64,000 nt of DNA from MGBC163016 sp964518575 (GCA_964518575.1 CAZFGW010000001.1:1-64000); one strand, 5' to 3'; numbered from the stretch's first letter, positions 16,024 through 24,712 are shown. The notes: generated by a model from the letters alone, not told the origin. Numbers and translations are program-made.

Positions 16024-17385
16024 GTGCTTTATCTTTCTGAAATGCTTGGCAAGCCTGTTGTTGACGCATCAGGCGAGAAAATCGGCACGATCTCAGACCT
16101 GGCGATATCGACCGGAGAAGTTTTTCCGCGGATAACAAGTTTCGCCTTCAAAGGTCCGGGTCGCGTGCCTTTCATGATCTCATGGCGAAAGTACGTCGAT
16201 GAGTTCAACGAGGACGGCATCACGCTCAGCGTCGATTCGCCCGACATCAGATTCAGCTATCTGCAGCCTGACGAGGTCTTGCTTGAGCGCGATCTCATGA
16301 ACCAGCAGATCGTGGACACGCAGGGGCTCAAGGTGGTTCGCGTCAACGACCTCAAGCTTTCGCAATCAGGCTCACAGCTGCGCCTGCTCGGTGCCGAAGT
16401 GGGCGTTCGAGGCATTTTGCGCGGGCTTCATCCGCTCCTCGAGCAAGCTGCTGTCAAAATTGCGCGCTTGTTCCATCGGCGCCTCGACGAGCAGATCATC
16501 GCATGGAACTACATGGACCTTCTTGACCGAGACCTCTCCGAAGTGCAGCTCTCAGTCACGCACAAGCGTCTTGACGAGCTCCATCCCGCAGACGTTGCGG
16601 ACATCCTCGAGCAACTCGATCCCAAGCAGCGTGCGAGTGTGTTCGCCCACCTTGACGAAGCGCACGCCTCCGATGCGGTTTCGGAAATGGTCGACGATGT
16701 GCAAGCGGAATTCCTCGACGATCTTGATGATGCAACAGCAGCACAGCTCATTGGGAACATGGATCCCGACGATGCAGCCGATATCGTGCGCGACCTTTCC
16801 TACGAGAAGGCAGAGACCCTCCTTCGCCTCATGGGTGTTGAGGACGCCACGGAGATCAGACGCCTTTTGGGGTACAAGGACGGCACCGCGGGCGGCATGA
16901 TGACAACGCAATATGTCGCCGTGCCGAAGAACTTCACCGTGAAGCAGACGATCGAGGTGCTGCGCGGGCTTGATGAGGATCACCCAACCGTCCACTATGT
17001 CTATGTCACAGATGACTTCGGCAAACTTGTGGGCATTCTTTCCATGCGCACGCTCGTGCTGAGCAACGACGATACGCAGCTTTCCTCCATCATGTACGAC
17101 GACATCATCTCCGTTACGCCTGACGAGGAAGAAGAGGATGTTGTCGAAGATATCTTCAAGTATGACATCCCCGCGATACCGGTCGTCGATGAACACGGGC
17201 GGTTGCTCGGCATCGTCACCACTGAAGACGCGTGGGACGCCATCGAAGAAGAGGCGAACAGCGACAAAAAACAAGGCGCGGTGCTGAAGGTTGTGGGCAT
17301 TGCGCTCGGACTCGTACTTGTGCTTGCAATGTATACGCTCGTTCTGTTCCAGATCCTTCAGGTCACGGGGATTCCTTCTCTGTAA
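16024..17385 (+). CDS. PRC-barrel/MgtE-N/CBS-domain protein (Mg2+ sensor-like)
   Basis: 453 residues. A PRC-barrel-like region is at about 1-80, an MgtE N-terminal superhelical domain at about 180-280 (repeated DLDDATAAQLIGNMDPDDAA-type helices), and a CBS pair at about 290-405. A single C-terminal membrane helix follows (GIALGLVLVLAMYTLVLFQI). The five-helix channel domain of real MgtE is absent, so this is the cytosolic Mg2+-sensing part tethered to the membrane. It lies 18 bp upstream of the NRAMP-type transporter and probably regulates it. GTG start with AAAAGGGG upstream. The 133-bp leader shows no M-box. Confidence 0.85.
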   Translation: MLYLSEMLGKPVVDASGEKIGTISDLAISTGEVFPRITSFAFKGPGRVPFMISWRKYVDEFNEDGITLSVDSPDIRFSYLQPDEVLLERDLMNQQIVDTQGLKVVRVNDLKLSQSGSQLRLLGAEVGVRGILRGLHPLLEQAAVKIARLFHRRLDEQIIAWNYMDLLDRDLSEVQLSVTHKRLDELHPADVADILEQLDPKQRASVFAHLDEAHASDAVSEMVDDVQAEFLDDLDDATAAQLIGNMDPDDAADIVRDLSYEKAETLLRLMGVEDATEIRRLLGYKDGTAGGMMTTQYVAVPKNFTVKQTIEVLRGLDEDHPTVHYVYVTDDFGKLVGILSMRTLVLSNDDTQLSSIMYDDIISVTPDEEEEDVVEDIFKYDIPAIPVVDEHGRLLGIVTTEDAWDAIEEEANSDKKQGAVLKVVGIALGLVLVLAMYTLVLFQILQVTGIPSL

Positions 17386-17403
17386 GGCTCTTAAGGACTG
17401 ATC

Positions 17404-18822
17404 ATGCGCAAGCGTCAGAACACCAAGACCACGAGCATGCCGATGCCCGTGAGAGCATTCCTGAACAAGGAGAGCGCCTCGCGCGGGCAGAGCCGTACGC
17501 GCGCGAAAGCCTCCCCTGCACCTGCTGGCACGGATGCCGCTGCATGCACTGAGGCAAATTGCAACGCGCCTACACAAACCAGCGGCGCGCCTAAGCGGAA
17601 ACCCCGCGCGCTCATGGTGCTCGCCGCCATGGGTCCCGGCATTGTCACCGCCATGGCAGGTAACGACGCGGGCGGCATTTCGACCTATTCGACCGCAGGG
17701 GCGAGTTTTGGATTCTCAACCCTGTGGGTCATTCCCATCATGTGCATCATGCTCACCATTGTTGAGATCACTGCAGCGAAAATGGGGGCTGTCACCGGCA
17801 AGGGATTCGCCGCGCTGATTCGCGAGCGCTTCGGCATCCGACTGACCGCCATCGCCATGGTGGCGCTCCTCATCGGCAACATCGCGACAACGTTTTCAGA
17901 ATTCGCAGGCATTGCCTCCGGCATGGAGATGTTCGGCGTCTCGAAGTATATTTCCGTGCCCGTTGCTGCCATCGCCGTTTGGATATTGATCGTGGGCGGC
18001 TCATACAAGCGCGTTCAAAACGTTTTCATGGCGCTTTCGTTCGTGTTCATCACCTATATCATCGCCGCTTTCATGGCGCAGCCGAACTGGGACCAAGCGG
18101 TCATCTCCACCTTCATCCCCCAGGTGCGCTCAGAGCCCGCGTTCATATCGCTCGTGATTGCGATGATCGGCACGACGATCGCACCATGGATGATGTTTTT
18201 CAATGAGTCGAACGTGGTTGAAAAGGGCTTGACGCCTGAGGATTTGTTCTCACAGAAGATCGATGTGGTATCGGGAACGGTAGCGGCATGCCTCGTTGCC
18301 TGGTTCATCATCGTGACCACGGGCTCAGTTCTCTACCCCCAAGGCATTGAGATTGACAGCGCCGCAGATGCCGCTGCCGCCCTCGCTCCTTTCGCGGGAC
18401 ACTATGCAGAGGCGCTCTTTGCGATCGGACTCATTGCAGCGTCGTTCCTTGCCGCGTGCGTGCTGCCCCTAACCACGGCATTCGTGGTCTGCGAAGCGTT
18501 CGGATTCGAAGCAGGTGTGTCATTCAAGTGGAGCGAAGCGCCGCTGTTCAAAGGCATTATCACGTTCGTCATCGTATTCGGTGTGGTGGTTGTGCTGATC
18601 CCTCATATCCACCTGCTCGGCATGATGCTGGCGGCACAGTTCGTGAATGGCATCATCCTGCCCGTGCTCTTGGTGTTCATGGTGCTGATCGCGCGGGACA
18701 AACACATCATGGGCACGTATCGACTGGGAAAGATTTCACAAGCGCTCATGGTGGTCACGATCGGATTCGTTGCCGTGCTGACCGTAGCCCTGCTTGTAAT
18801 GCAGATACTCGGCATCGGATAG
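17404..18822 (+). CDS. NRAMP-related metal transporter, probably Mg2+ (NRMT type)
   Basis: 472 residues: a hydrophilic N-terminal region of about 70 residues, then eleven membrane helices of the NRAMP/SLC11 fold. In ordinary Mn2+/Fe2+ NRAMPs helix 1 has DPGN and helix 6 has MPH. Here the equivalents read DAGG (in MAGNDAGGIS) and APW (in TTIAPWMMFF), so the soft metal-binding methionine is missing. These replacements fit the NRAMP-related Mg2+ transporters, one of which was characterised from Eggerthella lenta. Pairing with an MgtE-N/CBS protein supports Mg2+. ATG follows AAGGA. Confidence 0.85.
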   Translation: MRKRQNTKTTSMPMPVRAFLNKESASRGQSRTRAKASPAPAGTDAAACTEANCNAPTQTSGAPKRKPRALMVLAAMGPGIVTAMAGNDAGGISTYSTAGASFGFSTLWVIPIMCIMLTIVEITAAKMGAVTGKGFAALIRERFGIRLTAIAMVALLIGNIATTFSEFAGIASGMEMFGVSKYISVPVAAIAVWILIVGGSYKRVQNVFMALSFVFITYIIAAFMAQPNWDQAVISTFIPQVRSEPAFISLVIAMIGTTIAPWMMFFNESNVVEKGLTPEDLFSQKIDVVSGTVAACLVAWFIIVTTGSVLYPQGIEIDSAADAAAALAPFAGHYAEALFAIGLIAASFLAACVLPLTTAFVVCEAFGFEAGVSFKWSEAPLFKGIITFVIVFGVVVVLIPHIHLLGMMLAAQFVNGIILPVLLVFMVLIARDKHIMGTYRLGKISQALMVVTIGFVAVLTVALLVMQILGIG

Positions 18823-18867
18823 ACACAGGAGAACGGGAAAGCGACAAAGCGGCAAAGCGTACGCGCG

Positions 18868-19593
18868 TTACTCGCTGGCTTTATCCTTCACTGACGCGGC
18901 AACTTCGCTCTTCCACTCGATGGAAGCTGCAGGAGACTTCGATTCCACCTTCGAAATGGTTGAAGCGCGTTTCGCTGACATCGGCTGTGGCATGCTCGTG
19001 CTGAAAGAGGTTTTCTCAGCAACGGCAGGCTGAACGAGCGGGCTTTCTACGTTCGACGTTGAGAGAACGCGGATGAGCTCCTCGCCATATTCCTTTGCCT
19101 CAGCCTCACGGGATAACCGTTCGCTCTCATGCTTCAAACACTGCGAAAGGTACTTATCAACGTGTTCCGTATCCTTCGAGCACTTGATCAGCATGTCGAT
19201 GGTAATACTATCAAGATAGGCATCATAGCTGGTGAGCGCCAATGTGAGTGCCTTGCGCATATTGCCAATGAGCGGAGATGGCGTTGGCTCATCAGCGACT
19301 TCGAGCTCAAACGTGGTCTTCGATGATCGCGGATTGCGCGTTCCCTCTTCGATAGCATTGATGATCTCAAGGAACGTGATGTATTCCGGGCTTTTTGCAA
19401 GGGTATACCCACCACTCTTGCCCGCCTTCGCGTCAATGACGCCAGCGTTTCTGAGCAATTGAGCAAGCTGGACGAGATAATCGCGAGGGATTGCAACATC
19501 TTTCGCTATGGTTTTAGACGAGCACACTCCGCCATGCATTGCAAGATACAACACAGTTCTTAAAGCATAATCAATAGATGCCTTAAGTTGCAA
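18868..19593 (-). CDS. Rrf2-family transcriptional regulator with long C-terminal tail
   Basis: 241 residues. The first 80 form the Rrf2 winged helix (SIDYALRTVLYLAMHG, AKDVAIPRDYLVQLAQLLRNAG, KAGKSGGYTLAK). The region where IscR/NsrR place three iron-sulfur cysteines reads NPRSSKTTFEL and has none, so a cluster is unlikely at that site. A further 150 residues, about half Ser/Glu/Lys-rich and probably disordered, exceed the usual family length. The TTG start is supported by AAAGGAGG upstream. It converges with the Mg2+ transporter gene and sits downstream of nhaC on the same strand. Confidence 0.85.
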   Translation of the reverse strand: MQLKASIDYALRTVLYLAMHGGVCSSKTIAKDVAIPRDYLVQLAQLLRNAGVIDAKAGKSGGYTLAKSPEYITFLEIINAIEEGTRNPRSSKTTFELEVADEPTPSPLIGNMRKALTLALTSYDAYLDSITIDMLIKCSKDTEHVDKYLSQCLKHESERLSREAEAKEYGEELIRVLSTSNVESPLVQPAVAEKTSFSTSMPQPMSAKRASTISKVESKSPAASIEWKSEVAASVKDKASE

Positions 19594-19792
19594 AGCGCAC
19601 CTCCTTTAGTATGACGAAAATGAAAGACAGATCGACGTGCATTGATACCGTCCTGAATTGCATTGTTTTCCTACATACCAATATAGAGGGCGAATGACAA
19701 ACATCTGAAGGTCGCTCGCTATCGTTGCCTGACCGTTACAAAAATGAGCTCTCGAACTTGTCTTTCGGTATGTAAAAGACTTATATATAAGT

Positions 19793-19821
19793 AAAGGGCA
19801 CCGTATTCAACAATGCCCTTT
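19793..19821 (-). terminator. Putative terminator of nhaC
   Basis: An 8-bp stem (AAAGGGCA / TGCCCTTT) with a 13-base loop lies 30 bp after the nhaC stop on the minus strand. It is followed by ACTTATATATAAG, so the U-run is poor. A small second hairpin (GTCTTT/AAAGAC) lies at 19760-19781. Confidence 0.5.
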
Positions 19822-19852
19822 GTTCTGCTCAATCAAGAAGGTGTTGCGGCTG

Positions 19853-21532
19853 TTATGCGCTCGCTTTCTTCCTCCCCGAGAACTTATGCAGTGCGATAGA
19901 GCCGATGACAATGATGACCAAACCGACTACAAGAGGAATCCACGGGGACTTGATGAAGCCTGCCACGATATAGCCGATGAAGCAGGCAACCATGACGAGG
20001 GTGGCATACGGGATCTGCGTTGCCACATGGCGCAGATGGTTGCACTGAGCACCCGCCGAGGACAGGATGGTCGTGTCGGAGATCGGCGAGATGTGGTCGC
20101 CATATACCGCGCCTGCAAGCGTTGCGCCAACCGCCACCAAGAAGAGCGGGTCGGCGGAATCGAACACGCCGATCACGATAGGCAGGATCAAAGCAACGGT
20201 GCCCCAGGACGTACCCATGGCGAAACCGATGAACGCAGCCACCACGAAGATGATAGCGGGCAGGAAGTCAAGCCCCACACCCATGCCGTTCAAGAACCCG
20301 GATACAAATTCGCCCGTGCCGAGCAGGTACCGACAAACGCCACCGAGGCTCCACGCGAGCACGAGAATCATGATGGCGCCAACCATGGATCTGACGCCTT
20401 CCGACATTGCATCCATGAACCCGCCGAGTGTGGTGAGCTTGCGCGGGAGGAACATGAGTGCGGCACACACGAGCGCCACGCACACGCCGATACAGAGACC
20501 CATGACAGGGTTTTCGCCTACTGCAGTTGCGAAGTCAACGCCTTCGAAGAATCCGCCGCAGTAGAGCATGCCAAGAATGGAGAAGATGATAAGGATAACA
20601 ATGGGGATCACCAGGTCGAACACTTTACCCTTTTCGGAAATGTTCAATCCCTTGTATTCCTCGATAGTACCCGCAGCTGCATCAACAATATCAGCACGCT
20701 CCGTAACCTTCGGAGGCAGATTAGGCTGGAAGCTATTGTCGGGAAGATTGCCTGCCGCCTTTGCATCAAGCAACGCTTGCGCTTTGGCAGCCTCCGCCTC
20801 AAGCGCCTCCTCTTCGACCGCATCTTCAGCGGGTACGGCATTGTGCTTGCTTGCATTCTCCGCAGCGAGCATCGAACCGTAATCCATATTCGTTATCAAC
20901 ATGAAAAAGACGAAGAAAATGGTCAGAAGCGCGTAGAAATTATAGGGAATGGACATTACGAAGGTATTGAAGCCACCTTCGCCCAAATACCCGCCGACCG
21001 CAACAGCCCAGGACGAAACAGGAGCAATGATGCACACCGGTGCGGCAGTTGAGTCAATGATCCATGCGAGCTTCTCGTGACTGATGTGGAAGCGATCAGT
21101 CACTGGACGCATGACCGCACCAACCGTCAAACAGTTGAAATAATCATCCACGAAGATGATGATGCCGAGAACAGCGGTGAGTATCTGTGCCATCTTGGCG
21201 TTTTTGATGTGGGTTGAGACCCACTCCGCATAGGCTCGTGATCCACCGCTGACTGCGATGACCACCGTGAGGGCGCCCAAGAGCGCCAAGAACAAGAGCA
21301 AGGCGCCGTTACCTGCTATCTGCTCAGCCATCATCTGGGGGACCATCGTGAACGATGCGATCAGCTGCTCGACGCCTGCGCCGTTCAAGCTGAATTGGTA
21401 AATGATCATGCCCACGAAAACACCGATAGTAAGAGAGGAGTACACCTCTTTCGTGAGGAGCGCCAGAGCAAGAGCGAGCAGAGGCGGTGCGATTGACCAG
21501 ATACCGGTTGAGATAAGTTCGAAACCTTCCAT
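19853..21532 (-). CDS. nhaC: NhaC-family Na+/H+ antiporter
   Basis: 559 residues with about twelve membrane helices, including the family's glycine-rich helix GALLLFLALLGALTVVIAVSGGS, an acidic helix FVDDYFNCLTVGAVMRPVTD, and the late ion-site region AVYGDHISPISDTTILSSAGAQC. A hydrophilic loop of about 65 residues (rich in Glu/Ala, about 225-295) splits the two halves. It exchanges Na+ for H+, or in some NhaC relatives amino-acid anions, across the membrane. ATG follows GAAGGGG. It has a 231-bp upstream region after bioY with unusual base pairing. Confidence 0.88.
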   Translation of the reverse strand: MEGFELISTGIWSIAPPLLALALALLTKEVYSSLTIGVFVGMIIYQFSLNGAGVEQLIASFTMVPQMMAEQIAGNGALLLFLALLGALTVVIAVSGGSRAYAEWVSTHIKNAKMAQILTAVLGIIIFVDDYFNCLTVGAVMRPVTDRFHISHEKLAWIIDSTAAPVCIIAPVSSWAVAVGGYLGEGGFNTFVMSIPYNFYALLTIFFVFFMLITNMDYGSMLAAENASKHNAVPAEDAVEEEALEAEAAKAQALLDAKAAGNLPDNSFQPNLPPKVTERADIVDAAAGTIEEYKGLNISEKGKVFDLVIPIVILIIFSILGMLYCGGFFEGVDFATAVGENPVMGLCIGVCVALVCAALMFLPRKLTTLGGFMDAMSEGVRSMVGAIMILVLAWSLGGVCRYLLGTGEFVSGFLNGMGVGLDFLPAIIFVVAAFIGFAMGTSWGTVALILPIVIGVFDSADPLFLVAVGATLAGAVYGDHISPISDTTILSSAGAQCNHLRHVATQIPYATLVMVACFIGYIVAGFIKSPWIPLVVGLVIIVIGSIALHKFSGRKKASA

Positions 21533-21763
21533 AGCGTCCCCTTCGCATGAACTTTACGTCAATGGAAAAGCTGACGGTTCGCTACTACTGTAATCCAATA
21601 CCGCACCGATGCACTGACTACGTTTCCGATTCGATAACTTTTTCCGATAAGCGCAAGGTGCAGGGCGCTTTTTATTCGCGATTGTGCCCTTCGCGCTGCA
21701 CCGAGATTAACGCTGCCCCCTGTGGAGAGGAAGCGCTTTCGCGGGGAGGGGAGGTATTGCGCG
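21533..21763 (-). promoter_or_regulatory. Long possibly structured region between bioY and nhaC
   Basis: In the direction of transcription GGTGCAG near 21705 can pair with CTGCACC near 21660, and internal GCGC stretches extend the helix. No U-run follows. It could be a bioY 3' structure or an nhaC leader RNA. I cannot match it to a known riboswitch class. Confidence 0.3.
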
Positions 21764-22501
21764 CTATGCCCGTCCGAGAGCGCGGTCGACCACCACGGCG
21801 CACATGGCAGCGATGACCACTTTGATGATGTCAGGAATGATGAAGGGAGCGACCGAGACCGCGAAGGCAAGTGCAGGATCAGAGCCGGAAACGAATATGA
21901 ATTGCACCCAGCCGACCGCGTAAGCGACCAAGGTGAAGATGAGTCCTGCGACAATGTTCGCGCCGTAGCATGCGAAAAACGCCCGCGCTCCCTCTGTTTT
22001 TGTCGAAGGTGAAGGCGCAACTCCCGGCATCGGCATCTGCACTGTTTGCAGGGGATGCAGCGTTTGCGTCGCTTGAGAACGTGACGTTTGCGCGTGCGCG
22101 GAGAGCGAAGCGTGCGTGTGCATATTCGTGCGTGCATGCGCGTTCGCCTCAGTGCGATGACGACGTACGAACATCAAGAAGAGCACCGCGAGGGGCACCC
22201 CGATGAGGTATCCGACCAGAAAGCCGCCCGTGGGTCCCATGAGGACACCGATACCGCCGCGCATACCCGAAAAGATCGGAACGCCAATGGCACCGAGGAC
22301 CACGTAACCGTAGATGGATGCGACCGCTTCAGTGGGACGCAGCACGCAAATGATGAGCGGGATAGAGAACATCTGCAGCGTGAACGGAATTGGACCAAGC
22401 GGGATAACAATCCAGGCGCTCAACGCGATGAGTGCGATTGAAAGACCCACAAATGCAATCGTACGCGTGCGTGTATTCGTTTTGGTTATTGCTGATTCCA
22501 T
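21764..22501 (-). CDS. bioY: Biotin transporter S-component BioY with His-rich insert
   Basis: 245 residues. The six-helix BioY fold is split by an insert. Helices 1-4 contain GPIPFTLQMFSIPLI and SGMRGGIGVLMGPTGGFLVG, the family signature. Normal BioY is about 190 residues; here about 55 extra residues (roughly 110-165), rich in His, Thr and Gln (NAHARTNMHTHASLSAHAQ), sit in the cytoplasmic loop before helix 5. It captures biotin, alone or with an energy-coupling-factor ATPase. The start is the ATG 7 bases after a TATAAT. It follows birA, the biotin-using enzyme, by 71 bp. Confidence 0.88.
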   Translation of the reverse strand: MESAITKTNTRTRTIAFVGLSIALIALSAWIVIPLGPIPFTLQMFSIPLIICVLRPTEAVASIYGYVVLGAIGVPIFSGMRGGIGVLMGPTGGFLVGYLIGVPLAVLFLMFVRRHRTEANAHARTNMHTHASLSAHAQTSRSQATQTLHPLQTVQMPMPGVAPSPSTKTEGARAFFACYGANIVAGLIFTLVAYAVGWVQFIFVSGSDPALAFAVSVAPFIIPDIIKVVIAAMCAVVVDRALGRA

Positions 22502-22514
22502 ACGGCGCATTATA
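22502..22514 (-). promoter_or_regulatory. -10 element of bioY, predicted leaderless transcript
   Basis: TATAAT (22514-22509) is separated from the bioY ATG by exactly 7 bases (GCGCCGT), so transcription would start at the A of the start codon. There is no ribosome-binding site. No good -35 is seen. Leaderless genes with this spacing are common in actinobacteria. Confidence 0.6.
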
Positions 22515-22572
22515 GCGAAGTTGAATATACGCGCTGCTTCCAGGGGGGCGAAAATCGTTCAAGGGAATTGGG

Positions 22573-23403
22573 TTAGTGCGCAGCGAGAAGGATATGAGAG
22601 CGCTCTGCCGATACTGCAATCAGCTCCCCCGTTATCACATCCTTCACAAGGAGGTTACCCGCATCATCAACACCCTTGACGATACCCCGCTCAATTTTCC
22701 CCGTGGCGTCCTCAATGCCGATCACGCGGTCTTGTAGAAGGCTTGCGCATTCGTAATCGTCTTTAAGCGCGACGAAAGAACCTGCCAACCACCGCTCGTA
22801 ATAGGTAGAAAGTGCAGTGAGTACTCTCTGTGCCACATCCTGGATGCGAAGGTCTTCGGGGTGGCGAACGAGGTCTTCGAGATAAGCTCGTCCATACCCT
22901 TGGGGCTTGGCAGGTTCGTCTTCGCTCGCACGCACCACATTGATGCCGATGCCGATGCAGAGCGCACTGTCGATTGCCTCAAGTGAAATCCCACAGAGTT
23001 TCGCCACCGTTTCTGTGGATAGCGACGTGTTCTCCGCACCCCCTTGGATGACCATGACGTCGTTCGGCCACTTGATGAGGATGTCATTGCACCGCCCTGG
23101 CGCCACAAACGGCAGCACCGCCGCACGCACAGCGAGCGAGGTCGCGAGGCTCAAGGTGGGCAGATCACGGGCATGATTTTGGGGGCGCAGAAGTACCGAG
23201 AGATACATGCCGCCGCGGGGGCTTGACCAGCTGTGACCGCGTCTGCCATAGCCGCCGGTTTGCACGCATGCAAGAACTGCCTCCCCTTCCGGAGCTCCCT
23301 CTTTGATCAAACGCTTGATATAGTTGTTCGTAGAATCGACCTGCTCGAGAGAGGCGAGCGTGAACAAGCCGGCACGCTTGGGTGTGGTGTCTACCTGCGC
23401 CAC
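22573..23403 (-). CDS. birA: Biotin--[acetyl-CoA-carboxylase] ligase (BirA without HTH)
   Basis: 276 residues. It activates biotin as biotinyl-AMP and transfers it to carboxyl-carrier domains. The catalytic region shows QTGGYGRRGHSWSSPRGGMY (about 52-71), KWPNDVMV (about 114-121) and GIGINV (about 153-158), then the small C-terminal SH3-like domain. There is no N-terminal DNA-binding domain, so it should not act as a repressor. GTG at 23403 overlaps the folP-folK 3' end by 13 bp with GGAAGAG just upstream; the frame continues 11 codons further. bioY follows. Confidence 0.9.
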   Translation of the reverse strand: MAQVDTTPKRAGLFTLASLEQVDSTNNYIKRLIKEGAPEGEAVLACVQTGGYGRRGHSWSSPRGGMYLSVLLRPQNHARDLPTLSLATSLAVRAAVLPFVAPGRCNDILIKWPNDVMVIQGGAENTSLSTETVAKLCGISLEAIDSALCIGIGINVVRASEDEPAKPQGYGRAYLEDLVRHPEDLRIQDVAQRVLTALSTYYERWLAGSFVALKDDYECASLLQDRVIGIEDATGKIERGIVKGVDDAGNLLVKDVITGELIAVSAERSHILLAAH

Positions 23404-24710
23404 GCTCTTCCGAGCCTTTCGTCTTCTGCTACACAATCGATCGGCGTACCGTCGGCAAGCACATGACCGGGCACGATATCCATGAGCGGCTTGACAACGA
23501 AATCGCGCTCCGTCACGCGCGGATGCGGCAGGACGAGATCCCCGCCGTCGAAGTCGTACATCTGATAATCGAGGATGTCAATATCGAGCGTACGCGGACC
23601 GTTCTCCTCCGTGCGCACCCGCCCGAGCATATTCTCAATGTCATGCACCCGGTCGAGCAGCTCACGAGGCGGGATACCCGTCCGCATCAGCACCACGGTA
23701 TTGATGAAATCGTCCTGGCTTTCTTTGTAGGCAGCTTTGCTCTTGTAGAACGGGGCAATGTCGATGATTTGGGAGTCGGGAAGCTGGCAGAGCTGCCCGA
23801 TAGCGAGATTGATCTGCGCTTCTTTCGCCTCGTCCTCTTCCCCATCCTGCGCCACGAGTGCAACGTTCGATCCCATACCCAACAGCACATAGGGGCGAAG
23901 CTGGGCGAGCATGAGCGCGGTTTTCTCAACATTGTGCGCGCGCACGACCGAAGCGCCGAGCTCGCATGCCATGAGCGCCTCCGTTGCCGAGGCGTCGTCA
24001 CGTGCTTTCGGGCTGACATCGTCAATGTGGTAGGCATGGGCGATATAGGATTTTCGCGAGACCGCCGCCATGATGGGATACCCGAGATGGCGCAGCTCAT
24101 GAATGTTGCGCAGAAGTTCGATGGTCTGCGAAGCGGTCTTGCCAAAGCCTGGACCAGGATCGATACATATGCGATCGTGATCCACCCCACGCGCCTCAAG
24201 CAGGGCGCACTGGCTTTTGAGAAAATCACGCACGTCGTCGACAACATCAGTATAGGTGGGATGGTCCTGCATGGTGTCAGGCGTGCCCTGCATATGCATG
24301 ACGACGAGCCCGCAGGAGGCATCCGCAACCACATCGATCATGGCAGGGTCGGTGAAACCGGAGACGTCGTTGATGATGGATACACCTGCTGCAAGCGCCT
24401 TTTCGGCAACCGCGGCATGACGCGTATCGACCGAGACGCACACCCCTTCGCGAACGAGCGCTTCGAGGACATCCTTGATGCGCTCCCACTCCTCATCAGG
24501 CGTGACCTCGTGCGCTCCGGGACGTGTCGATTCGCCGCCGATATCGATGATGGACGCCCCTGCTGCGAGCATATCATGAGTATGCGCAAGCGCCTCATCG
24601 AGCGAAGCATTCATACCGCCGTCGCTGAATGAATCGGGCGTCATGTTCAAGATGCCCATAATGGTTGGCTTTTGGGCATCGAAGGTGAATGATCCGCACG
24701 TCCAGATCAT
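23391..24710 (-). CDS. Dihydropteroate synthase / HPPK fusion
   Basis: 439 residues combining two consecutive folate enzymes. Residues about 1-270 are dihydropteroate synthase (MGILNMTPDSFSDGG, IDIGGESTRPGA, DPGPGFGKT, SRKSYI). Residues about 278-439 are 6-hydroxymethyl-dihydropterin pyrophosphokinase (LLGMGSNVAL, ENMLGRVRTEENGPRTLDID). The order DHPS-HPPK is the reverse of the HPPK-DHPS fusions of fungi and plants, although the kinase acts first. No folB or folE is next to it. It begins 2 bp after the ftsH stop and overlaps birA, so it belongs to the same operon. Confidence 0.93.
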   Translation of the reverse strand: MIWTCGSFTFDAQKPTIMGILNMTPDSFSDGGMNASLDEALAHTHDMLAAGASIIDIGGESTRPGAHEVTPDEEWERIKDVLEALVREGVCVSVDTRHAAVAEKALAAGVSIINDVSGFTDPAMIDVVADASCGLVVMHMQGTPDTMQDHPTYTDVVDDVRDFLKSQCALLEARGVDHDRICIDPGPGFGKTASQTIELLRNIHELRHLGYPIMAAVSRKSYIAHAYHIDDVSPKARDDASATEALMACELGASVVRAHNVEKTALMLAQLRPYVLLGMGSNVALVAQDGEEDEAKEAQINLAIGQLCQLPDSQIIDIAPFYKSKAAYKESQDDFINTVVLMRTGIPPRELLDRVHDIENMLGRVRTEENGPRTLDIDILDYQMYDFDGGDLVLPHPRVTERDFVVKPLMDIVPGHVLADGTPIDCVAEDERLGRAWRR

Positions 24711-24712
24711 GG

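Noticed and set aside
17404..18822. Ordinary Mn2+/Fe2+ transporter MntH
   Set aside because: The DPGN and MPH signature motifs are both altered (DAGG, APW), which argues against soft-metal selectivity.
19820..21052. 410-codon plus-strand frame opposite nhaC
   Set aside because: Extremely His/Glu/Arg-rich and antisense to a membrane protein gene; a shadow frame.
21533..21763. Lysine riboswitch in front of nhaC
   Set aside because: The conserved lysine-riboswitch strings are absent; I retain only a low-confidence structured leader.
23382..24632. 416-codon plus-strand frame opposite the folate fusion gene
   Set aside because: Antisense to two well-defined enzymatic domains, with no features of its own.
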